64,000 nt of DNA, taken from contig NZ_LHOX01000012.1 in the NCBI RefSeq assembly GCF_001297065.1, forward strand, positions 62,001-126,000. Reading direction: 5' to 3'. A program made the translations under genes and the position numbers. Origin of the DNA: Enterococcus sp. RIT-PI-f (GTDB lineage: Bacteria; Bacillota; Bacilli; Lactobacillales; Enterococcaceae). How positions within the stretch are numbered: position 1 is the first letter of the stretch; each line of letters begins with the position of its first letter. The notes under the pieces are model-generated. The model saw nothing but the letters and a program-made list of their open reading frames with translations, did not search any database and was not told the DNA's origin. Positions 24,724 through 33,514 of the stretch are shown here, one piece after another.

Positions 24724-25647
24724 TTATTTCTCTTTATTTGTGAAGGTATCTTCTATTTTAGATGATAGCCGTTCTACGGGGTCTTTTCGTGTTCTGATTT
24801 CCTGTCCGGTCACATATTCCTCTACCACAGCATTGATGATACCGCCTAAGATGACGATCGTCGCAGCAAGATTCAGCCAGATCATCAGCACAATGAAACT
24901 CCCAATAATTTGGTACCCGCTGATTTTGGCGGTGAAATAGCGTGCATACAAACCAAAAACTTGTGACAACAGCATCCAGCCAACTGTGGAAAAGATGGCA
25001 CCTGGAAGCGTGGAGCGCAGTTTTACCTTGGCATTGGGTACGAGCCAATAAATCATCATCATAATGAACAGTAGGGCGAAAATCGTCAGCGGCCACTTCA
25101 GGGTTTGAAATGTACTGATGATATTATCTGGAAACTGGAAAATTGGCTGCAGCAAATCTAAGATCATCTTCCCTAGGCCAAAGACCATCGTTACACCGAC
25201 GATTGCGATCATAAACAACAACAATATGACAAAGGATACGGCGCGTACAACAATGAAATTAGCGCGCTGATCAACACCAAAAGCTTTATTCATCGCAATC
25301 TGCAGGGCATTGATACTTTGACTGGCAGACCATAATGCAGCCAATACCGAGATAGACAACAAGCCCCCAGAACTAGTGGTCAATAAGTTTTCGATAGCCG
25401 GGCCGATAAAATCATAGATTTCACTCGGAAACAATTCCTGGACATAGGGTAACACTGTATTCGGATCGATGGATAAAAATGGCAGTAAATTGCCCACTGC
25501 GATCAGCAAAGGAAACAGTGAAAACAATAAATAGTAGGCGACAACTACTGATGTTGTGCCCATTTCTGATTCCGTGATTCTCACCTGTGTTGTTTCGATA
25601 AATCGCATCAGTTTCTGATTGCCTTTGACTTTATCTACGATTTTCAT
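24724..25647 (-). CDS. YihY/BrkB family membrane protein
   Basis: This integral membrane protein of about 307 aa has at least six helices and the family signatures VVAYYLLFSLFPLLIAVGNLLPF, ALWSASQSINALQIAMNKAFGV, LRSTLPGAIFSTVGWMLLSQVFGLYARYF and LMIWLNLAATIVILGG. The family was once called RNase BN; that activity belongs elsewhere, and its role (transport or lipid flipping) is unsettled. The second ATG (25647) is preferred because GGAGG is 9 nt before it. It is followed by tagO and preceded by map. Confidence 0.9.
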   Translation of the reverse strand: MKIVDKVKGNQKLMRFIETTQVRITESEMGTTSVVVAYYLLFSLFPLLIAVGNLLPFLSIDPNTVLPYVQELFPSEIYDFIGPAIENLLTTSSGGLLSISVLAALWSASQSINALQIAMNKAFGVDQRANFIVVRAVSFVILLLFMIAIVGVTMVFGLGKMILDLLQPIFQFPDNIISTFQTLKWPLTIFALLFIMMMIYWLVPNAKVKLRSTLPGAIFSTVGWMLLSQVFGLYARYFTAKISGYQIIGSFIVLMIWLNLAATIVILGGIINAVVEEYVTGQEIRTRKDPVERLSSKIEDTFTNKEK

Positions 25648-25721
25648 GTTGTCCATCCTCCGCCAGCGGTCATCTGCCTTTTTGTCATTTTTTGTTTCTT
25701 TGTATGCGCGTCCTTCATTCG

Positions 25722-26486
25722 TTAATACGTACCTTCTTCTCCTTGAGAAGTTAAAATCTTGGGACCTTCTTTTGTGATCGCCAAACTATGTTCATATTGA
25801 CAGCTTAATCCGCCATCTAACGTATAGGCAGTCCAACCATTCGGGTCCATTTTCATCTTCCATGTACCTGTATTGATCATCGGTTCGATCGTGATGACCA
25901 TACCTTCTTTCAAACGCAAGCCTTTGCCTGCTTCGCCATAATGCGGAATCATTGGACTTTCATGGATCGTTGGTCCAATGCCGTGGCCGACAAAGTCACG
26001 GACTACACCGTAGCCTTCTTTTTCGGCATAAGTTTGAATCGCATGACCAATGTCACCAATACGGTTGCCAACTTGTGCTTGTTCGATACCCAAATATAAG
26101 GCTTTTTTCGTCACGGCCATCAAACGATCGATCTCTGGCGTCGATTCTCCGACCACATAGCTCCAACAAGAATCAGAGATTGCTCCTTTTAAATCGATAC
26201 ACATATCTACTTTGATCAAGTCGCCATTTTTCAATGGCTTTTTCCGAGGAAACCCGTGGCAGATCTCATTGTTGATGCTGCAGCAAGTTGCATATTTGTA
26301 ATCTTCAAAACCAATTTGAGCAGCGATACCGCCATGACTTTCAATGTAGTTTCGGACAAACACCTCAATATCCCAGCTGGTGATACCCGGTTGAATAAAG
26401 TCCCGCAATTGTTTGTGCACGTCGGCTAATAAAGCACCGGACGCAGCCATACTATCGATTTCTCTGGCTGATTTTAATGTAATCAT
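25722..26486 (-). CDS. map: Type I methionine aminopeptidase
   Basis: This enzyme removes initiator Met from nascent proteins in the cytoplasm. The 254-aa protein has the pita-bread fold motifs CCSINNEICHGFP (His), DLIKVDMCIDLKGAISDS (metal Asp pair), GHGIGPTIHESPMIPHYG (metal His), TIEPMI (Glu) and SCQYEHSLAIT (Glu). A segment around KMKMDPNGWTAYTLDGGLS is typical of the longer Gram-positive form. GGGAGACG precedes the ATG. Its upstream region separates it from the divergent flavodoxin gene. Confidence 0.97.
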   Translation of the reverse strand: MITLKSAREIDSMAASGALLADVHKQLRDFIQPGITSWDIEVFVRNYIESHGGIAAQIGFEDYKYATCCSINNEICHGFPRKKPLKNGDLIKVDMCIDLKGAISDSCWSYVVGESTPEIDRLMAVTKKALYLGIEQAQVGNRIGDIGHAIQTYAEKEGYGVVRDFVGHGIGPTIHESPMIPHYGEAGKGLRLKEGMVITIEPMINTGTWKMKMDPNGWTAYTLDGGLSCQYEHSLAITKEGPKILTSQGEEGTY

Positions 26487-26582
26487 GTTCTCGTCTCCCT
26501 CAATTAAATTCCTCTTATTTTAACACAGAAAGACACCGTTGGACAAAATTCACCGCCATTATAAAGAGTTTTTCAAGATTTG

Positions 26583-26611
26583 TTTTCAATTTCCCGTGGT
26601 TTTGCTATAAT
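26583..26611 (+). promoter_or_regulatory. Promoter of the flavodoxin gene
   Basis: TTTTCA (26583-26588), 17 bp, then TGCTATAAT: an extended -10 with perfect TATAAT (26606-26611). Confidence 0.7.
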
Positions 26612-26662
26612 CTAATAGAGTTTTCCCGAGAGAACTGTAGAAAGATTGGAGGAAATAAGCCA

Positions 26663-27106
26663 ATGACTTTAGCAAAAATCGTTTATGCGAGTATGACCGG
26701 CAACACAGAAGAAATCGCCGATATCGTCTCAGAAGCATTAGAAGATGCAGGTCTAGAAGTAGAAATGAACGAATGCACCCAAGTGGATGCCGAAGACTTT
26801 GAAGATGCCGATATTTGCATCGTCGCTACTTATACCTATGGGGATGGCGAATTGCCGGACGAAATCGTTGATTTTTATGAGGATCTGCAAGAATTGGACT
26901 TAAGCGGAAAAATTTTTGGTGTTTGCGGATCTGGTGACACGTTTTATGATGACTTTTGTCAATCAGTGGATGATTTTGAAGCTGCATTTAGCAAGACTGG
27001 TGCAACCAAAGCTGCGGATAGCGTCAAAGTCGATTTAGCTGCTGAAGAAGATGATATTCAGCATTTAGAAGCCTTTGCCAAAAAAATCGTTGCGGCGATT
27101 GGCTAA
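26663..27106 (+). CDS. Flavodoxin
   Basis: This 147-aa FMN electron carrier has the phosphate-binding loop SMTGNTEEIA (residues 10-19), and the aromatic FMN-stacking loops TYTYGDGELP (about 55-64) and GSGDTFYDDFC (about 91-101). It is very acidic, as flavodoxins are. A GGAGG site lies 9 nt before the ATG. It is a single-gene unit with promoter and terminator. The partner is not visible; flavodoxin often replaces ferredoxin when iron is low, and a DtxR-type regulator lies 2 kb away, but no link is shown. Confidence 0.95.
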   Translation: MTLAKIVYASMTGNTEEIADIVSEALEDAGLEVEMNECTQVDAEDFEDADICIVATYTYGDGELPDEIVDFYEDLQELDLSGKIFGVCGSGDTFYDDFCQSVDDFEAAFSKTGATKAADSVKVDLAAEEDDIQHLEAFAKKIVAAIG

Positions 27107-27111
27107 CAGAC

Positions 27112-27143
27112 AAAACGCCTCTTTCAAAAGAAAGAGACGTTTT
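27112..27143. terminator. Bidirectional terminator between flavodoxin and TetR genes
   Basis: AAAACGCCTCTTT pairs with AAAGAGACGTTTT (one C.A mismatch on plus, G.U on minus). T-tracts are on both sides of a convergent gene pair. Confidence 0.82.
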
Positions 27144-27145
27144 TG

Positions 27146-27721
27146 TTAATGATACGTAATATCGATCGGTGTTTCTCTAATGAGAATATTGTCCACCGTT
27201 TCAGTCATTAATTTTGCGATTTGGTCTTCAGTTGGGTGAATGATGCCAGAAGACATTAAAGCAGCTAATCCAGTCGCAACGATCCAAACACCTGTATGCA
27301 GCGACTGCAATTCCACAGTCGACAACTCACTATATTTGGCATCTTTTTTCACAGATTTGACAAACAAATCAAATGAAAATTGCTGCATTGAATCTCCTCC
27401 ACCGTATTCTTCTAAATACAAAGCACGGTATAGGCGTTTTTCTTTATTCGCAAAACCGATATAATTCAATGTCAAATCAACAATGATATCTCCACGACGT
27501 TCAATTGGAAATACCTCCGTCGCTAAGTAGTCAAAAATTTGACTGATCAGTGCACTCTTTAAATCTTCCATATTCTTAAACTCTAAATAAATCGGTTGGG
27601 TTGAACACTTCATTTTCGCTGCGATATTGCGTGCGGTAAAACGGGTGAATCCTTCGGTCGCGACAACTTCATAGGCAGCTTTTAAAATCTGGTCTCTAGT
27701 GATCGTTTTCTTTCTTGCCAT
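27146..27721 (-). CDS. TetR/AcrR family transcriptional regulator
   Basis: This 191-aa regulator has an N-terminal TetR HTH (ITRDQILKAAYEVVATEGFTRFTARNIAAKMKCSTQPIYLEFKN, about residues 8-50) and a divergent helical ligand domain. AAGGAG precedes the ATG. It is divergent from pepS with 230 bp between. An imperfect dyad (CTTG...CAAG at 27824-27841) lies in that gap but is too weak to call an operator. Its target may be itself, pepS, or something elsewhere. Confidence 0.9.
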   Translation of the reverse strand: MARKKTITRDQILKAAYEVVATEGFTRFTARNIAAKMKCSTQPIYLEFKNMEDLKSALISQIFDYLATEVFPIERRGDIIVDLTLNYIGFANKEKRLYRALYLEEYGGGDSMQQFSFDLFVKSVKKDAKYSELSTVELQSLHTGVWIVATGLAALMSSGIIHPTEDQIAKLMTETVDNILIRETPIDITYH

Positions 27722-27884
27722 AATTTTTTAATCTCCTTAATCCTGCTATACATCGCTTTCAGAAAAACCTTTTTCTTATTGTATCATGTTTTTTTAAGTT
27801 TGCAAAACAACTTTTAAAATATACTTGTTCAATGTTTCAAGGAAAAAGACTATATTTTGCCTGTTTTTTTGCAATCAATTTGGT

Positions 27885-27913
27885 TTGTGAAGAAAAAAAA
27901 TAAGTGCTATCAT
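27885..27913 (+). promoter_or_regulatory. Promoter of pepS
   Basis: TTGTGA (27885-27890) and TATCAT (27908-27913) are exactly 17 bp apart, 38 bp before the start codon. Confidence 0.68.
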
Positions 27914-27951
27914 AAAGTGAGTTATAAAAAGAAGAAAATGGAGGAATTTTA

Positions 27952-29187
27952 ATGGTTTTACCAAATTTTAATCAAAACTTAGAAAAATATGCCCAGCTGA
28001 TCACTGAAGTTGGTGTAAATGTCCAAGCAGGACATACGATCGTGATCCAAATCGCTGTTGACCAAGCACCTTTGGGTCGTTTATTGACGACCAAAGCTTA
28101 CGAATTAGGCGCTGCTGAAGTCATCGTACAGTGGACAGATGATGTTGTCCAAAAAGAATTTTTGAGCCATGCGGCAGATGACCGACTTTCAAACATCCCT
28201 CAATACAAAATTGACCAGACAAATGATTGGGTCGAAAAAGGAGCGAGCCGGATCAGCGTTGTTTCCGCCAATCCAGATGCGCTTGCGGGTGTTGATTCAG
28301 ACCGTGTTGCGTTATTCCAAGCAGCCTCAGGCAAAGCAATGATGAATTTGCGTCAAGCAACCCAAGCCAACAAAGTCAGTTGGACTGTCGTTGCAGCAGC
28401 TGGTGCTGATTGGGCTCAAAAAGTCTTTCCGGATGTTGCTGCCGATGAAGCCCAAGACAAACTATGGGATCAAATCTTCAAAACGACACGCATTTATGAA
28501 GAAGATCCAGTTGCCGCTTGGAAAAAACATGATGAAACGTTACAAGTCAAAGCCGAAGCGTTGAATAAGGAACAATTTTCAGCGTTGCACTATACAGCAC
28601 CAGGCACTGACTTAACAATTGGCTTACCGAAAAATCATCTTTGGGAAGGCGCTGGCAGCTACAATGCCCGCAATGAGAAATTCATGGCCAACATGCCGAC
28701 TGAAGAAGTCTTCACAGCCCCTGATGCCCGTCGGATCGATGGCTATATTTCAAGTACCAAACCATTGAGCTATGCTGGAACGATCATTTCTGGCATGAAA
28801 TTTACCTTCAAAGATGGCAAGGTCGTTGATTTTTCTGCAGAACAAGGAGAAGAAGTCCTTGGCAAATTGCTAGCGATCGATGAAGGTGCCAAAAGCTTAG
28901 GCGAAGTGGCATTGGTTCCTGATCCATCCCCTATCTCGCAATCAGGCATTATTTTCTTCAACACCCTATTTGATGAGAATGCATCAAATCATTTGGCGTT
29001 AGGCTCAGCTTATGCCTTCAGTTTACAAGGCGGCACCGAGATGTCAGAAGACGAATTAGCTGCTGCAGGGTTGAACAGAAGCCAGACTCATGTTGACTTT
29101 ATGGTTGGTTCTGATCAAATGTCCATCGATGGCATCAAAGAAGACGGTTCCACCGTTCCAGTATTCCGCAATGGTGACTGGGCATAA
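27952..29187 (+). CDS. pepS: M29 family aminopeptidase (PepS-type)
   Basis: This 411-aa cytosolic metallopeptidase releases N-terminal residues from peptides (aminopeptidase T/PepS group). Typical stretches are GHTIVIQIAVDQAPLGRLL, NIPSEEVF-like NMPTEEVFTAPDARRIDGY, the metal ligand region with Glu residues (FSAEQGEEVLG), DPSPISQSGIIFFNTLFDENASNHLALG, and a C-terminal HVDFMVGSDQMSIDG. Length is standard. TGGAGGAA lies 8 nt before the ATG. It is monocistronic and ends at a strong terminator. Confidence 0.95.
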   Translation: MVLPNFNQNLEKYAQLITEVGVNVQAGHTIVIQIAVDQAPLGRLLTTKAYELGAAEVIVQWTDDVVQKEFLSHAADDRLSNIPQYKIDQTNDWVEKGASRISVVSANPDALAGVDSDRVALFQAASGKAMMNLRQATQANKVSWTVVAAAGADWAQKVFPDVAADEAQDKLWDQIFKTTRIYEEDPVAAWKKHDETLQVKAEALNKEQFSALHYTAPGTDLTIGLPKNHLWEGAGSYNARNEKFMANMPTEEVFTAPDARRIDGYISSTKPLSYAGTIISGMKFTFKDGKVVDFSAEQGEEVLGKLLAIDEGAKSLGEVALVPDPSPISQSGIIFFNTLFDENASNHLALGSAYAFSLQGGTEMSEDELAAAGLNRSQTHVDFMVGSDQMSIDGIKEDGSTVPVFRNGDWA

Positions 29188-29199
29188 TGCAGTTTTTTT

Positions 29200-29228
29200 C
29201 GGAGGCGCATCCTGCGCTTCCGTTTTTT
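29200..29228 (+). terminator. Terminator of pepS
   Basis: A 10-bp stem CGGAGGCGCA / TGCGCTTCCG (one G.U) with a 3-nt loop is followed by TTTTTT. Confidence 0.88.
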
Positions 29229-29327
29229 ACATAGAATATTTATTCAGCATCAGATTTTACAATAGTCATAGGCTATTTTTTTTGATAAAATCAATGTTGA
29301 TAGTCTTTGATCAGAGAGGATGATACG

Positions 29328-29975
29328 ATGACACCAAATCGAGAAGATTATTTAAAGCTGATACTAGAGCTTGGTGGTGACCAAAAAAAAATCAATAACA
29401 AACAAATCGTGTCAGGATTAGCGGTTTCCGCAGCCTCCGTTAGTGAAATGATCTCTAAGCTACTAAAGGAAGGCTTGGTCGAACACTCTCCTTATCAGGG
29501 CGTTCAATTAACCAATACCGGACTTGCCTCTGCCAGTGCATTGATCCGCAAACATCGCTTGTGGGAAGTGTTTCTCGTTGAGCACTTGCATTATTCGTGG
29601 AATGAAGTGCACGATGATGCCGAGGTTTTAGAGCACGTGACTTCTGAGACCCTCGCCTCACGCTTGGAAACCTACCTCGACAATCCCCGTTTTTGTCCTC
29701 ATGGCGGCATGATCCCTGAACAAGGTCAGATGATTCATGAAGGAGAAAAAAATACCATGAGCAGCTTCCCTGTCGGCACGAAGATTCGGATTGCGCGCGT
29801 TCTTGATGAGCGGGAATTATTGGATTATCTTGTAGCGATTGATCTGAATATCCATGAAGAATATCAAATCATCGATGCGGCGGCTTATGAAGGACCCATC
29901 ACGATCAAAAATGACGCAAAAGAAATCGCGGTCAGCTACAAAGCGGCTAGTACGATTTTTGTCGATAAACTGTAA
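29328..29975 (+). CDS. DtxR/MntR family metal-dependent regulator
   Basis: This 215-aa regulator has an N-terminal winged helix beginning MTPNREDYLKLILELGGD (the Asp in EDYLK is a metal-site residue in MntR), the recognition helix SAASVSEMISKLLKEGLV, the dimerisation/metal domain (LWEVFLVEHLHYSWNEVHDDAEVLEH, with His and Glu ligands) and a C-terminal SH3-like/FeoA-type domain. This three-domain form resembles streptococcal/enterococcal ScaR/SloR/EfaR, manganese-responsive repressors. The start at 29328 has AGAGAGG in front. It sits 12 bp before zwf, so the two genes probably share a transcript, an unusual partner for a metal regulator. Confidence 0.92.
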   Translation: MTPNREDYLKLILELGGDQKKINNKQIVSGLAVSAASVSEMISKLLKEGLVEHSPYQGVQLTNTGLASASALIRKHRLWEVFLVEHLHYSWNEVHDDAEVLEHVTSETLASRLETYLDNPRFCPHGGMIPEQGQMIHEGEKNTMSSFPVGTKIRIARVLDERELLDYLVAIDLNIHEEYQIIDAAAYEGPITIKNDAKEIAVSYKAASTIFVDKL

Positions 29976-29987
29976 GGAGTGAACAGA

Positions 29988-31511
29988 ATGGAAAAAAAGG
30001 TACTTTTTACAATCTTTGGCGGAACTGGTGATTTGGCCCAGCGCAAGCTCTACCCTTCCTTGTTTCGGTTATACAAGAAAGGTGATTTAAAAGAAGACTT
30101 TGCCGTGATTGGCACAGCACGTCGTCCTTGGTCTGACGAACATTATCGAGAAGTGATTTTAGATACGATCCAAGATTTGATCGAAGACCAGGAACAAGCT
30201 GAAACATTTGCTTCACACTTTTATTACCAATCCCATGATGTCACCGATACAAGTCATTACGATTCCCTAAAAAATTTAGCTGATACATTAGATAAACAGT
30301 ATCATTTAGAAGGCAATCAACTGTTTTACTTGGCGATGTCCCCTGATTTTTTTGGTACGATCGTTTCTCATCTGAAATCACAAGGCATGTTAGACACGGA
30401 TGGTTATCATCGTGTGATCATCGAAAAACCATTTGGCAGTGACTATGAAACTGCCAAAGAACTTAATGATGCGATCAACACCGTATTTTCAGAACAAGAA
30501 ATCTATCGTATCGACCATTATTTAGGCAAAGAAATGATCCAAAATATCTCTGCGATCCGTTTTGCGAACAATATTTTTGCTTCGATGTGGAACAACCGAT
30601 ATATCGACAATGTACAAATCAATATCGCAGAAAACTTAGGCGTTGAAGAACGCGGTGGGTATTATGATAAAAGCGGTGCATTGAAAGATATGGTCCAAAA
30701 CCATATTTTACAAATTCTTTCATTGCTTGCAATGGAGCCGCCAGTCGCCTTCTCAGAAAAAGAACTGCGGACTGAAAAAATCAAAGCCCTGAATGCCATC
30801 CGTATCTATTCCGAAGAAGAAGTCAAAACGCACTTTGTTCGCGGACAATATGCCAAAGGAAAGCTAGAAGACACATCATTTGCTGGGTATCGTGAAGAAG
30901 GCAACGTGGATGAGGCGTCAGCGACAGAAACATTTGTAGCCGGCAAGTTCTTGATCGACAACTTCCGCTGGTCTGGTGTTCCATTCTATGTCCGGACAGG
31001 CAAACGCTTGACTGAAAAAGGAACCCGGATCAATATTGTTTTCAAACAAGTCCCAGTCAATGTCTTCAAACAAGACTTGAACGAAGCAAATACCAACGAG
31101 AACCTTGCACCAAATGTCTTAACGATTTACATCCAGCCAACAGAAGGTTTTTCATTGTCGCTAAACGGCAAAGAAATCGGTCAAGGATTTGACACGGTCC
31201 CTGTAAAATTGGATTACCGCAATAGTGCAGAGATCGTTGAAAATACCCCCGAAGCTTATGAAAAATTGCTGCTGGATGCGCTGAATGGCGACGGCACCAA
31301 CTTTACCCATTGGGACGAAGTCGCACAATCATGGCGTATCGTTGATGTCATCCGTCACGCTTGGGATCAAGAAACACCTGACTTCCCTAACTATTCAGCT
31401 GGAACCATGGGACCCCAAGCAGCGTATGATCTATTGGCTACTGATGGTTTTGAATGGATTTGGCGCCCAGATGAATGGTATCGTGAACGAAATTTATTAT
31501 CAGACAATTAA
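29988..31511 (+). CDS. zwf: Glucose-6-phosphate 1-dehydrogenase
   Basis: This is the first enzyme of the oxidative pentose phosphate pathway, making NADPH. The 507-aa protein has the dinucleotide loop FGGTGDLAQRKLYPSL (about residues 9-24), EKPFGSDYETA, and the catalytic motif RIDHYLGKEMIQN. The ATG at 29988 lies 8 nt after AAGGAG; a GTG at 29979 overlaps that site and is rejected. It follows the metal regulator by 12 bp and ends at a long terminator. Confidence 0.98.
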   Translation: MEKKVLFTIFGGTGDLAQRKLYPSLFRLYKKGDLKEDFAVIGTARRPWSDEHYREVILDTIQDLIEDQEQAETFASHFYYQSHDVTDTSHYDSLKNLADTLDKQYHLEGNQLFYLAMSPDFFGTIVSHLKSQGMLDTDGYHRVIIEKPFGSDYETAKELNDAINTVFSEQEIYRIDHYLGKEMIQNISAIRFANNIFASMWNNRYIDNVQINIAENLGVEERGGYYDKSGALKDMVQNHILQILSLLAMEPPVAFSEKELRTEKIKALNAIRIYSEEEVKTHFVRGQYAKGKLEDTSFAGYREEGNVDEASATETFVAGKFLIDNFRWSGVPFYVRTGKRLTEKGTRINIVFKQVPVNVFKQDLNEANTNENLAPNVLTIYIQPTEGFSLSLNGKEIGQGFDTVPVKLDYRNSAEIVENTPEAYEKLLLDALNGDGTNFTHWDEVAQSWRIVDVIRHAWDQETPDFPNYSAGTMGPQAAYDLLATDGFEWIWRPDEWYRERNLLSDN

Positions 31512-31513
31512 AC

Positions 31514-31561
31514 AAACGACCAATTGGATGGTTCAAAAAACACCCAATTGGTCGTTTTTAT
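31514..31561 (+). terminator. Terminator of zwf
   Basis: A perfect 14-bp stem AAACGACCAATTGG / CCAATTGGTCGTTT, 16-nt loop, then TTTATTTT. Confidence 0.88.
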
Positions 31562-31613
31562 TTTGCTGATTTTTTGTATAATTGAAAGAAAAAGCGGATC
31601 ACGGAGGACCTTT

Positions 31614-32405
31614 ATGCATCAAGTATTAACGATTGCCGGTTTGGATAGCTTAGCTGGCGGCGGCGCAACCGCAGATATTAAAACATTTGAAGAATTCAAC
31701 GTTTTCGGTCATGTTTTATTGACATCTGTAGTTGCGATCGATCAACCGATCCTATTTCACGATTTACCATTGTCTGTGATCCAGGCGCAACTTGACTCTT
31801 TAAAAAAAGCCGTTGATTTTTCTGCCATCAAAATTGGCTTGATCCATCAAGTACCTGCGATTGATTTAGTAAAGGAATTTATAACTGAGCTCGACAGTCC
31901 TGTCATTTTAGATCCGGTACTTGCCTTCAAAGAAGGAGATACACAATTTAATCAAGCGTATCAAGAAGGTTTGATTCAATTGTTTCCGTATAGTACTTTA
32001 GTCACACCGAACTTGGCAGAAGCCGAGCATTTCGCTGCTATGCCGATCCACACAGTTGCTGATATGAAATTGGCAGCCGAAAAAATCAGTCATCTTGGTG
32101 CGAAGCAGGTGCTGATCAAAGGCGGCAGCCGAATCCCAGGTGCTTTCGCTTATGATGGCTTGTACCAACAAGGAACATTTACTTTATTGGAAGCACCAAA
32201 AAGTACCGCTCAAACAACAAATGGCGCCGGCTGTACCTTATCTGCAGCTATTGCCGCGTTATGTGGACAAGGCATCCCACTAGAAGAAGCTGTTCACAGA
32301 GCCAAAGCCTTTGTCTTGGCGGGTATCGAAGCAGGGATTTCTTTAAACAATCAAGAAGGCATTGTGAATCAACTGGCCTATTTCAGAAAGGAGTATACAC
32401 AATGA
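31614..32405 (+). CDS. pdxK: Pyridoxine/pyridoxamine kinase, ThiD-like (PdxK)
   Basis: This 263-aa ribokinase-fold enzyme belongs to the ThiD-like group that phosphorylates vitamin B6 vitamers or hydroxymethylpyrimidine. Motifs are TIAGLDSLAGGGATADIKTF (substrate side), LDPVLAFKEGD, TPNLAEAEHF and the anion hole TTNGAGCTLSAAIAA with catalytic-type Cys. Bacillus homologues with this GAGC signature act as pyridoxine kinases. The start is set by GGAGGACC 6 nt upstream. It overlaps the ECF S-component gene by 4 bp (ATGA), suggesting uptake and trapping of the same vitamin. HMP kinase activity cannot be excluded. Confidence 0.87.
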   Translation: MHQVLTIAGLDSLAGGGATADIKTFEEFNVFGHVLLTSVVAIDQPILFHDLPLSVIQAQLDSLKKAVDFSAIKIGLIHQVPAIDLVKEFITELDSPVILDPVLAFKEGDTQFNQAYQEGLIQLFPYSTLVTPNLAEAEHFAAMPIHTVADMKLAAEKISHLGAKQVLIKGGSRIPGAFAYDGLYQQGTFTLLEAPKSTAQTTNGAGCTLSAAIAALCGQGIPLEEAVHRAKAFVLAGIEAGISLNNQEGIVNQLAYFRKEYTQ

Positions 32406-32881
32406 ACGTCAAACAACTGACACGAATTGCTATGCTGACCGCTTTGACCACTGCCTTGTCATTGGTCTTCATCATTCCCGTTCCCCAAACGAAAGGTTTT
32501 GTCACATTATGCGAAACCGGCATCTATACCGCAGCGTTGTTGTTCGGACCAGCTGCCGGTACATTCGTCGGTGGTTTGAGCGGTGGCCTGATTGATCTAT
32601 TGTCGGGTTATCCCGAATGGGCGGTTTTTTCAATTTTGATCCATGGATTTCAAGGTTGGTTGGTGGGACGCTTGGCCCATCGCCCTGTCTTAGCAGTCAC
32701 GCTGGGTAGCCTCATCATGATTCTAGGGTATGCGGCTGCCACGATCCTGTTATTTGGTTTAGGTGCTGGTCTTGCATCGATCCCTAGTAATTTGATCCAA
32801 ACGATTTTCGGCAGTATCGTTGCATTGCCTTTGGTACAAGCATTACGCCGCACCAACAAATTTCCTTTGAATGAGAGATGA
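32402..32881 (+). CDS. ECF transporter S component (vitamin uptake, probably pyridoxine)
   Basis: This 159-aa membrane protein has about five to six helices and the ECF S-component pattern: N-terminal LTRIAMLTALTTALSLVF, then FGPAAGTFVGGLSGGLIDLLSG and a final basic C-terminus. S components bind the substrate and share the EcfAA'T energising module encoded elsewhere. Its 4-bp overlap with pdxK points to a B6 vitamer, as in described PdxU-type families; HMP is an alternative. The assignment is by neighbourhood only. Confidence 0.85.
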   Translation: MNVKQLTRIAMLTALTTALSLVFIIPVPQTKGFVTLCETGIYTAALLFGPAAGTFVGGLSGGLIDLLSGYPEWAVFSILIHGFQGWLVGRLAHRPVLAVTLGSLIMILGYAAATILLFGLGAGLASIPSNLIQTIFGSIVALPLVQALRRTNKFPLNER

Positions 32882-32887
32882 TCATAC

Positions 32888-33448
32888 ATGATAGCAACAG
32901 ATGAATTACGCAAAGCATTACAAACAATCGTCAATGAGGTGCTTTCAGCAGCCAATGTCAAAGAAAATGAGCTGTTCGTGTTGGGCTGCTCCACTAGCGA
33001 AGTCGTCGGGAGCATGATTGGCAAAAATTCGAGTCAGGAAACCGGCGTTGTGATTGTTGAAACAATTCTGGATATCCTTAGACCTAAAGGCATTCGATTG
33101 GCTGTCCAGGGGTGTGAACATCTCAACCGCGCACTCGTTGTCGAACAATCGACTGCAGACCGTTATCAATTGGAAGAAGTGGCAGTCGTTCCTGACTTGC
33201 ATGCTGGTGGGGCCTGTTCGGTTGCAGCCTTTCAATTATTTGATGCACCGGTTGAAGTGGAACACATCGTTGCCAAAGCAGGGATTGACATTGGCGATAC
33301 TGCCATCGGTATGCATATCAAGCACGTACAGATACCCATTCGACCTAGTATCCAAACCTTAGGCGGTGCCCATGTGACCGCTTTAGGTTCACGGCCGAAA
33401 TTTATCGGCGGGCCTCGCGCCACTTATCTTGATCCATTGCAAAAATAA
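32888..33448 (+). CDS. TIGR01440/UPF0340 family protein (YwlG)
   Basis: This 186-aa cytoplasmic protein of the conserved YwlG family shows [51 protein letters not shown] and a C-terminal [14 protein letters not shown]. No function is established. It begins 6 bp after the S-component gene with a GAGAGATGA site, so it is probably the third gene of this operon, which ends at the terminator after it. Confidence 0.92.
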   Translation: MIATDELRKALQTIVNEVLSAANVKENELFVLGCSTSEVVGSMIGKNSSQETGVVIVETILDILRPKGIRLAVQGCEHLNRALVVEQSTADRYQLEEVAVVPDLHAGGACSVAAFQLFDAPVEVEHIVAKAGIDIGDTAIGMHIKHVQIPIRPSIQTLGGAHVTALGSRPKFIGGPRATYLDPLQK

Positions 33449-33459
33449 TCAACAAAATA

Positions 33460-33500
33460 AAAACGGCAGCACATCAACCAAAATTGTGTGCTGCCGTTTT
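33460..33500. terminator. Bidirectional terminator between ywlG and gltD
   Basis: AAAACGGCAGCACA / TGTGCTGCCGTTTT is a perfect 14-bp stem with A- and T-runs at the two ends, between convergent genes. Confidence 0.88.
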
Positions 33501-33514
33501 GTGTTGTCTAGCAT

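Noticed and set aside
27824-27841. TetR operator in the pepS/TetR gap
   Set aside because: Only CTTG...CAAG pairs; the inner bases do not, so it is not better than chance.
29979-29987. GTG start for zwf
   Set aside because: It overlaps the AAGGAG site that serves the ATG at 29988; the family also starts at the later codon.
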